Assembly: GCF_011752815.1 (NCBI RefSeq)
Contig: NZ_VWWV01000001.1
Coordinates: forward strand, 62,001-126,000
Direction: 5' to 3'
From: Enterobacter sp. Cy-643
GTDB taxonomy: Bacteria; Pseudomonadota; Gammaproteobacteria; Enterobacterales; Enterobacteriaceae
Length of the DNA: 64,000 bases
In this document: positions 58,185-64,000 of the stretch, in pieces
Layout: each line of letters opens with the position of its first letter
Numbering within the stretch: the first letter of the stretch is position 1
Made by a program: the position numbers and the translations under genes
Notes under the pieces: model-generated
Told to the model about the DNA's origin: nothing
The model's input: only the letters and a program-made list of their open reading frames with translations
Databases searched by the model: none

Positions 58185-59516
58185 ATGCCGCAAGCTACCG
58201 CCATTTTTAACCTGTTCTTCTTCAACCCGCAGGGTGACTATCGCTTTTCCTGGCGCCACCCGGACGCGCCGGGCAAAGAGATTTTTACCCTGAAGTATTA
58301 CGCGGACCTGGCGCGCAGGGCCGAAGCCGCCGCGCTGGATAACATTTTTATCGCCGACCATGTCGCTATTTGGGACACGGTGCCGAGCGGCGTGCCGCAT
58401 TATGCTAACCCTCGGCTCGAGCCTGTCACCCTGTTGGCTGCGCTGTCGGCAGTGACCGAAAACATCGGCCTGATGGCGACGGCGTCAACGTCCTACACCG
58501 AGCCTTACAACCTGGCGCGCTACTTTGCCTCACTTGACCATTTGAGCGGGGGACGAGCGAGCTGGAACGTCGTCACATCCTGGCTGCCGGAAGAAGCGGC
58601 CAACTACGGGCTGGATACTCTGCCGGAGCACGGCAGGCGCTACGAGCGCGCCGCCGAGTTTATCGCAGTGGTCAGAAAACTGTGGGATTCCTGGGAAGAT
58701 GAAGCCGTGCTGATCGATAAGCAAAGCGGCTATTTTGCCGATCCGGAGCGTGTACACCCGCTCAACCACGCAGGCGAATTCTTTAAGGTGCGCGGCCCGC
58801 TGAACGTGCCGCGCCCGCCGCAGGGACACCCGATTGTGGTGCAGGCTGGTTCCTCAGAGTCTGGCAAAGCGCTGGCGGCGGCACAGGCCGATATTCACTT
58901 TGTGTTTATGAGCAACATCGAGAAAGGGCTGGCCTATCGCGAGGATATGAATAAACGCCTGCGTGAAAATGGGCGCGAGCCGGAACACTTTAAAATCCTC
59001 GGCGGCGTGCTGCCGGTGGTGGTGAACACGCCGGAGGAAAAGGAGCAGCGCCGGGCGCTGATCCAGACGCTGATGAACGACCAGATGGCGCTGGATCTTC
59101 TCAGTACCTATCTGCGAATGGATATGGGGGAATATGATGCCAACGCGCCGCTGCCGCCTTTGCCGGAGGAGCAGGGTTTTGACGGGTTGAGAACCGCGCT
59201 GCAGATCATCAAGGGTTACGATCCCGCCCTGACGGTGCTACAGCTGGGCAGATTATTGCTTCAAAGTTCCGACAGCTGGCTGGTGATTGGCACCGCGCAG
59301 GAGGTTGCCGACACGCTGAGCGAGGCGTTTCATGCCGGGGCCGTGGACGGCTATAACCTGATGTTCCCGTTCCTGCCGGTGGATTTCGATAATTTTGTCG
59401 ATCGGGTGGCGCCGATTTTGAAACAGAGCGGGGTGATGCAGCAGGCTTACCGGCCTGGTACGCTGCGGGAGAAGCTGGGGTTACCGCCGGTGAGGAATCA
59501 GTTTACGCGTGAGTGA
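58185..59516 (+). CDS. LLM-class FMN-dependent monooxygenase (NtaA/DszA family)
   Basis: 443 residues. Motifs of the nitrilotriacetate/dibenzothiophene-sulfone monooxygenase group of luciferase-like enzymes are visible, such as SGGRASWNVVTS (about 122-133) and PIVVQAGSSESG (about 218-229). It uses reduced flavin from a separate reductase and O2. Being in the same run as the osmoprotectant-type transporter, it may oxidise what that system imports; the compound is not known. Found next: the repeat element at 59526. Confidence 0.83.
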   Translation: MPQATAIFNLFFFNPQGDYRFSWRHPDAPGKEIFTLKYYADLARRAEAAALDNIFIADHVAIWDTVPSGVPHYANPRLEPVTLLAALSAVTENIGLMATASTSYTEPYNLARYFASLDHLSGGRASWNVVTSWLPEEAANYGLDTLPEHGRRYERAAEFIAVVRKLWDSWEDEAVLIDKQSGYFADPERVHPLNHAGEFFKVRGPLNVPRPPQGHPIVVQAGSSESGKALAAAQADIHFVFMSNIEKGLAYREDMNKRLRENGREPEHFKILGGVLPVVVNTPEEKEQRRALIQTLMNDQMALDLLSTYLRMDMGEYDANAPLPPLPEEQGFDGLRTALQIIKGYDPALTVLQLGRLLLQSSDSWLVIGTAQEVADTLSEAFHAGAVDGYNLMFPFLPVDFDNFVDRVAPILKQSGVMQQAYRPGTLREKLGLPPVRNQFTRE

Positions 59517-59525
59517 CAGGTTCGC

Positions 59526-59672
59526 CCCTCACCCTAACCCTCTCCCCACTGGGGAGAGGGGACTAGAAATGCAGGGAATAACGAATACACCTTCTCCTTT
59601 TGGGAGAGGGGACCAGAAATGCAGGGAATAACGAATACTCCCTCTCCCTCAGGGAGAGGGCCGGGGTGAGGG
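59526..59672 (-). repeat. Asymmetric inverted-repeat element, copy 2, with internal 50-bp tandem repeat
   Basis: The left arm 59526-59546 and right arm 59652-59672 are the exact reverse complements of the right and left arms at 21632-21652 and 21481-21501, so this copy is in the opposite orientation. Between the arms a 50-bp unit (GGGAGAGGGGAC-AGAAATGC...) stands twice, 59552-59601 and 59602-59651, with few changes. Non-coding, in the gap between the monooxygenase and PhnD-like genes. Confidence 0.75.
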
Positions 59673-59686
59673 TAAAAGGCAGTAAC

Positions 59687-60484
59687 CTAAAGCGTCATCA
59701 AACCACTAGCCGCAGCTATCTTCGCCGCATCGCTAATAAGCTGATAATCATCCCGATCGGTCGCGCTAAAATCTTGTATCAGCAACGCTTCCCTGACGTC
59801 TCGCCACTCAGCTTCGCTCACCAGCCGTTTCAACGCGCGGCGCAGCTGCGCCAGCTCCACGGCTGAAGTTTGCGCTGAGGTAATCATCGGTAAACCCGGC
59901 GCCAGAGCGGTTGTGCCGATAGAAACCAGGCCTGATACGCGTGCCGGCTCGTGACGAGCAACCAGCGCGAGAGTGACTGCATCAATGGCGGCAATATCGC
60001 TCGTGCCGGCCTGCACCTCCGCCAGCGACTGGCGGTGGCTGCCGCTAAAGGCGATGTCAGAGAAGAACTTTCCGTCTTTTTGGTGAGGGGCGACCAGGCT
60101 GCGCAGGCCGTGATAGCCGGACTGGGAGTCGTCGCTGTTGCAGACGACGCGTTTGCCCCGGAAATCTACCAGTGATTTTCCCGCGTCGGCTTCACGAACC
60201 ATCAGCTGGCTGCTGTAGTGAAATCCTTCGCAGCCAGCGGCCTGATAATGAAACGTACCGACGACCTGCACATTCGGCAGCAGGGCGCGCAGCGGATAGC
60301 CGCAGGTCTGGCTGAGCAGCAGCCGCGAGTCTTGCCAGTGGCTCAGACGATCTTCAGGTTCGCTATAAAGCAAACTGTCGCCGTCCAGCCCTTCTTCGCT
60401 CAGCAGATGTCGCAAAGCGGCTAACAGCGCTTCGGTATCCGGGTGATGTACGTCGTACATTGGCAGAGAGATAAGCTTACTCAT
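59687..60484 (-). CDS. PhnD-like periplasmic-binding-protein fold, without signal peptide
   Basis: 265 residues. The sequence fits the phosphate/phosphite/phosphonate substrate-binding family (PhnD/SsuA/TauA superfamily: FRGKRVVCNSDDSQSGYHGL, AEVQAGTSDIAAIDAV). It begins MSKLISLPMYDVHHPD and lacks a signal peptide, so unlike typical binding proteins it should stay in the cytosol. Its start overlaps the desaturase stop by 8 bp, and no transporter genes are nearby. The role is unknown; a sensor or partner of the desaturase is a guess. Confidence 0.72.
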   Translation of the reverse strand: MSKLISLPMYDVHHPDTEALLAALRHLLSEEGLDGDSLLYSEPEDRLSHWQDSRLLLSQTCGYPLRALLPNVQVVGTFHYQAAGCEGFHYSSQLMVREADAGKSLVDFRGKRVVCNSDDSQSGYHGLRSLVAPHQKDGKFFSDIAFSGSHRQSLAEVQAGTSDIAAIDAVTLALVARHEPARVSGLVSIGTTALAPGLPMITSAQTSAVELAQLRRALKRLVSEAEWRDVREALLIQDFSATDRDDYQLISDAAKIAAASGLMTL

Positions 60485-61478
60485 GGGCTTTCTCCTGCGG
60501 CACTGCGTCCTGCGCCAGTCGCCCGTCCGGGAAGAACGGGTTGATTTCCACCTGAATAGGTTTAATCAGATGCTCACGCATTAGCTCGCCGTAGCCGTTC
60601 ACAAAGAAGCCCTGATTCCGCTTCAGGTATTCCTCTTTATAGGCACGATAAACGGTCGGCAAGCCGTACCACGGAATCCCAGGGAGGTCGTGGTGCACGG
60701 AGTGATAGTTCAGGTTTAAGAACAGCAGGCGCCAGAACATGCCCGCTTCGTTAATGACGGTTCTCGCTTCAGGATCTTCCGCCGCGCGATGTTCGAAGAA
60801 AGAGCGTACTTTGGTCATCGCCAGCATCGGCCAGGTGACGACTAACAGGTAGTAAACCACCGAGAAATCATGCTTTACCAGCCAGCCGAGCACCGGGACA
60901 AGCAGCAGAAGATGTACCGTCCACATCACCATCGCCGGGCGATTGCCGCTGCGGAAAGTTTCCCAGATATTGACCACCGTCCAGCGCATGGTCAGCGCCG
61001 GCGTCAGCATCAGCCTGCCGGGGAAGGTATTTCGCAGGCGCACCAGCAGGCGCTGAACGCCGCTAAAATGCTGCCAGCGTCGGCGGGTGAAGTAGTAACT
61101 TTCGGGGTCAGTTTCCGGCACGGTCAGATCTTCATCCTGGTGATGTTTCAGATGCAGGTCGCGATAAGTGCCGTACGGGTACCAGATAGAAAAAGGCATC
61201 AGCCCGAACAGCTGGTTCAGACGTGGAAAGCGCGTCGGGTGGCCGTGCAGAAGTTCATGCTGCAGCGACATATACCAGGTGGCTAACCAAATGAGCAGCA
61301 GCGTTGCCGGGAAGAGGCCAATCGTTTTCCACCACGCCACGGTGGCAAACCATCCGCCATAAATCGTGATAATCAGCAGCCAGGTCGGCAGCTCCGTGCG
61401 CCACAGCCACGAACGCCGCAGTTTTTTGACAAATTCCCGCTGTTCTTCATGTAAATAGACCGACGCTCTGCCACTCAT
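60477..61478 (-). CDS. Membrane fatty-acid desaturase family protein
   Basis: 333 residues. The three histidine boxes of di-iron desaturases/hydroxylases are present: H74-H78-H80 (HELLHGH), H109-H112-H113 (HLKHH) and H259-H262-H263 (HSVHH). Four hydrophobic helices lie at about 32-50, 56-70, 185-200 and 208-222. It should desaturate or hydroxylate lipids or similar hydrophobic substrates in the membrane using O2. E. coli makes unsaturated fatty acids anaerobically and lacks such a gene, so this is accessory. First gene of a two-gene unit with the PhnD-like gene. Confidence 0.83.
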   Translation of the reverse strand: MSGRASVYLHEEQREFVKKLRRSWLWRTELPTWLLIITIYGGWFATVAWWKTIGLFPATLLLIWLATWYMSLQHELLHGHPTRFPRLNQLFGLMPFSIWYPYGTYRDLHLKHHQDEDLTVPETDPESYYFTRRRWQHFSGVQRLLVRLRNTFPGRLMLTPALTMRWTVVNIWETFRSGNRPAMVMWTVHLLLLVPVLGWLVKHDFSVVYYLLVVTWPMLAMTKVRSFFEHRAAEDPEARTVINEAGMFWRLLFLNLNYHSVHHDLPGIPWYGLPTVYRAYKEEYLKRNQGFFVNGYGELMREHLIKPIQVEINPFFPDGRLAQDAVPQEKAHE

Positions 61479-61637
61479 TTAACTTATCGCTGCCCGCAAT
61501 TAACCGTTGAATTGAGCAGAGAGTAAATCGTCGCCGCTAAAGCCCATAGGAATATAAATAGCTATGCTTAGAACATAAAATGCTTAAACAGAAAGAGGGA
61601 ATACCGGGCAGAAGTGCGAAGCGTCAGAAAGGGGGAA

Positions 61638-61660
61638 AAGGGCGGTTTTTTGCCGCCCTT
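61638..61660 (-). terminator. Terminator of the VOC gene
   Basis: AAGGGCGG and CCGCCCTT form an 8-bp stem; on the minus strand TTTTCC follows. It lies just past the stop of the VOC gene, on the minus strand. Confidence 0.6.
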
Positions 61661-61666
61661 CGGGCG

Positions 61667-62086
61667 TTACATTGATTCAATGCCAACCCGCTGACCATAG
61701 GAAAGTTCAAGCGTATTGCCGTCCGGGTCGGCAAAGAACACGAAGTAACCCACCGGATCGCCGAGCTGTTCTGGTTCTCTGCGCAGCACGCCTTCGGCTC
61801 TCGCCATTTCCGTCTTGCGATCAATTTCTTCTTTGGTTGCGCAGGCCACGCCCAGGTGACCAAAATTTCCCAGCGGCGTGTCGGTGTTGTTGTCTGCCTG
61901 CACCAGAACCAGTGCAAAAGGCCGGGTACGATCGCTCAGCCAGGCCACCTTGCGTGCGTCCGGCAGGTTGGGTTCGCGCTGGTGTATCACCTTCATCGCG
62001 GTATAGCGGAGGTAGAAATCGACGCTTTTATCCAGATCCTTCACCATAAATGCGACGTGGGTAAAGCCGACATCAATCTGTTCCAT
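61667..62086 (-). CDS. VOC (glyoxalase/bleomycin-resistance) family protein
   Basis: 139 residues, one vicinal-oxygen-chelate domain made of two beta-alpha-beta-beta-beta modules. The likely metal ligands are His10 (FTHVAF), His77 (FGHLGV) and Glu127 (NTLELSYG). It could be a glyoxalase-like lyase, a dioxygenase or a resistance protein; the sequence does not decide. Stands alone. Confidence 0.8.
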   Translation of the reverse strand: MEQIDVGFTHVAFMVKDLDKSVDFYLRYTAMKVIHQREPNLPDARKVAWLSDRTRPFALVLVQADNNTDTPLGNFGHLGVACATKEEIDRKTEMARAEGVLRREPEQLGDPVGYFVFFADPDGNTLELSYGQRVGIESM

Positions 62087-62235
62087 ACTGTGCCTATTCA
62101 GCTGTTTTTGATGGCGTGACTTTACAACCTCAAGTTAACTTTGGGTCAAGGTATGAAGACATGGCAACGCGGCACTTGAGCATTTTTGAACAAGTGGTAA
62201 GGAACTGAAAGAGAGTGCGGGCGGGAACCGACGGA

Positions 62236-62427
62236 CTAGCGGTTAGCGCTATCCACCTGCTGGCTGCTTTGTTGGGCCTCTGCTTTTTTATCCTGATGGT
62301 GATACCAGGCCCCGATAGAGGAATAAATAAAGCGACCAAAAAAGAACAGAAAACTGATGAGCAGAATAATGCGGGTCATGCGATTATTAAAACGGTTTCG
62401 TCTTTGCATAGTCGTAACCTGTGTCAC
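62236..62427 (-). CDS. yfgG: Small inner-membrane protein YfgG
   Basis: 63 residues, nearly the same as E. coli YfgG. A basic N-terminus (RRNRFNNRMTR) is followed by one membrane helix (about 20-40) and a polar, Gln-rich tail. Its function is not established. Divergent from yfgF, as in E. coli; it marks the return to conserved gene order after the accessory block. Confidence 0.88.
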   Translation of the reverse strand: MTQVTTMQRRNRFNNRMTRIILLISFLFFFGRFIYSSIGAWYHHQDKKAEAQQSSQQVDSANR

Positions 62428-62765
62428 GCAGGGGTCCTTGAGATTGGCCCGGCATTGCGGGCGACGGGGCTATTTAGTCACACTGAGCCACTCAGGTCAA
62501 TTATTCATCATGTAAAAACGACCTGAATGAATGAGTCATGGGCATTTTATTCATGGGGTGAATTTGTTGTGAACGAATATGAATCATATTCAGTCTGAAT
62601 TTTACCTCAGCGGTGATTCATTGAACTGATACTGATGTGCATCAATTATTCTTAATGTTAGCGAACTAAAATTTGCCCCCCGTAGTGACGGAAGATGGGC
62701 CGTAACTAACCGGAAAGGATATCCGGGAGATACCCGAAGAGGAACAGGGATTTTGGCGAAGATGT
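62428..62765. other. Divergent gap between yfgG and yfgF
   Basis: 338 bp with no gene. It is AT-rich in its first 220 bases, where promoters for both genes should lie, and G-rich closer to yfgF. No operator or riboswitch was recognised. Confidence 0.5.
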
Positions 62766-64000
62766 ATGCAATCGGCTAGTTGGTATAAAAAATCAAAAAG
62801 TAAATGGTGGGCACTGCCCCTAATTCTCCCCAGCCTGCTGCTGCCGCTGGTGGCAACGTTTAACGCGCAAACCGTATTGGATGGCGGGCGAGTTTTCCTG
62901 CTGTACATGTCGCTCCCGCTGCTAACCGCATGCATCGTACTGTTCGGACGCGCGGCTATTCCGGGCATCATTCTGGCTTTGCTGATTCGCTATCTGCCCT
63001 CAGAGGGCGTGTGGATTTCGTTGCTGGCCGTCCTGCACTTTATCGTGCCGATTACGGTCAGTTCGGGCTGCTACCGCTATTTTGTGTCGCGACGCAGCGC
63101 GGTGACCTTCGGCCTGATTCAGCTTACCGCTCAACGTATGTTTTGGCTGGTGCTGGTTAACGCCGCGCTATTTCTGATGTTCTACGAGATGGCGTTATTT
63201 TTAGGCTGGTACGATCGCAGCTTTTCTATTCTGTCCGCTACGCCGTGGAGCGCCAGGACATTAATTAATTTTCAGGCCGTGCTGGTGGGGGGATTAACCG
63301 GGCTGCCGTTCTTCTATTTTATTTTGCGCATGATAGAGCACCCGCGCTTTATCAAAAGCTTCTGGTCCCGTATGCGCGGGCAGCGGCAGAAGGGCGTGAC
63401 GCGAAGTGAAATGTTGCTCTGGGCAGCGCTCGTTGGCCTGCTTATTTGGCTGCTGCTGTACCCGATTAGCCAAAGCAAAACCATTTTTAATACTGATTAC
63501 ACGCTGACGCTTATCCTGCCCGTTATGCTGTGGGGGGCGATGCGTTTCGGCTTCCTGTTTATTACCAACGCCTGGACCGTGGTACTGATTATCCTCTGCG
63601 GCGGGTTCCATAATTACCTGCCGCCGGATATGGGCTTTCAGCTGCATTTGGCCATTGCGTCGTCCTGCTATGCGGTGTTCTCCATCACCATCTATTTAAT
63701 GGCGGCGGTGACCACCCGACAGCGCTTCTTGCACTATAAAGCGCGCCGCGTGGCGTTTATCGATCCGATGATGCAGATGCCAAATCTACGCGCGTTATCT
63801 CGTGACCTGGGGAATACGCCCTGGTCCGCGCTGGGATTTTTGTCGATTCCCGAGCTGGAGCTGTTGGGGCGAAACTACGGCGTTTTGCTGCGCATTCAAT
63901 ACAAGCAGCAGCTGGCGGAATATTTGCGCGGCCAGCTGTCGCCCGGCGAGAGGGTGTACAACCTTTCAGGGCACGATCTCGCCCTGCGCCTCAATTATGA
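62766..64000 (+). CDS. yfgF: Cyclic-di-GMP phosphodiesterase YfgF (PdeF), 5' part
   Basis: The first 411 codons are in the window; the gene runs off its end. The protein begins MQSASWYKKSKSKWWALP, matching E. coli YfgF at KWWxLPL. The N-terminal 300 residues hold about eight to ten membrane helices of the MASE1 sensor domain (LILPVMLWGAMRFG). A degenerate GGDEF domain begins near 335 (VAFIDPMMQMPNLRALSRDL); the EAL domain must lie beyond the window. In E. coli it degrades c-di-GMP, notably under anaerobic conditions. Only a weak ribosome-binding site precedes the ATG. Confidence 0.88.
   Translation, partial: MQSASWYKKSKSKWWALPLILPSLLLPLVATFNAQTVLDGGRVFLLYMSLPLLTACIVLFGRAAIPGIILALLIRYLPSEGVWISLLAVLHFIVPITVSSGCYRYFVSRRSAVTFGLIQLTAQRMFWLVLVNAALFLMFYEMALFLGWYDRSFSILSATPWSARTLINFQAVLVGGLTGLPFFYFILRMIEHPRFIKSFWSRMRGQRQKGVTRSEMLLWAALVGLLIWLLLYPISQSKTIFNTDYTLTLILPVMLWGAMRFGFLFITNAWTVVLIILCGGFHNYLPPDMGFQLHLAIASSCYAVFSITIYLMAAVTTRQRFLHYKARRVAFIDPMMQMPNLRALSRDLGNTPWSALGFLSIPELELLGRNYGVLLRIQYKQQLAEYLRGQLSPGERVYNLSGHDLALRLNY

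Noticed and set aside
59521-59680. CRISPR array suggested by the repeated units
   Set aside because: Only two adjacent 50-bp units without spacers of constant length, and no cas genes; it is a tandem duplication inside a folded repeat.

Overview
The window is a stretch of chromosome from a member of the Enterobacteriaceae. Its backbone has the same gene order and nearly the same proteins as the E. coli yphA-suhB-isc-pepB-sseAB-yfhM-pbpC-ndk-rlmN-rodZ-ispG-hisS-bamB-der-xseA-guaBA-yfgGF segment. The divergence and the accessory genes fit a relative such as Enterobacter, Cedecea or Kosakonia rather than E. coli, but the genus cannot be fixed from the sequence alone. Coding density is high, with no rRNA, tRNA, prophage, IS element or CRISPR array seen.

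Layout. (1) 0.2-12.6 kb: a sugar-related yph cluster (DoxX protein YphA, ROK protein YphH, DUF5107-TPR protein YphG, a sugar-porter MFS transporter and the epimerase-like YphB), then hcaT without the hca catabolic genes, csiE, and a DUF1007 plus NicO nickel/cobalt transporter pair. (2) 12.6-20.2 kb: suhB, trmJ and the complete Fe-S assembly operon iscRSUA-hscBA-fdx-iscX, with an IscR-type operator and several RNA hairpins between genes. (3) 20.2-40.4 kb: housekeeping genes pepB, sseB, sseA, the alpha-2-macroglobulin yfhM with its partner pbpC, ndk, rlmN, a long structured leader before rodZ, ispG, hisS, yfgM, bamB and der. (4) 40.5-43.9 kb: an inserted three-gene operon (amidase, NCS1 permease, biuret-hydrolase-like enzyme), probably for nitrogen scavenging. 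(5) 44.2-49.1 kb: yfgJ, xseA, and guaBA with a PurR box. (6) 49.1-62.1 kb: an accessory block between guaA and yfgG. It holds a gene remnant, a ccdAB toxin-antitoxin pair with a perfect palindrome upstream, an M24 peptidase, a LysE exporter with a divergent LysR, an MccF-like peptidase with a P-loop kinase, an osmoprotectant-type ABC transporter followed by a flavin monooxygenase, an asymmetric repeat element, a signal-less PhnD-like protein overlapping a fatty-acid desaturase gene, and a VOC protein. (7) 62.2-64 kb: yfgG and the 5' part of yfgF, cut by the window end.

The points most worth following are the biuret/amidase operon, the desaturase plus cytosolic PhnD-like pair, the ABC transporter-monooxygenase cluster, the ccdAB insertion with its palindrome, the rodZ leader RNA, and an asymmetric repeat present at two loci in opposite orientation.
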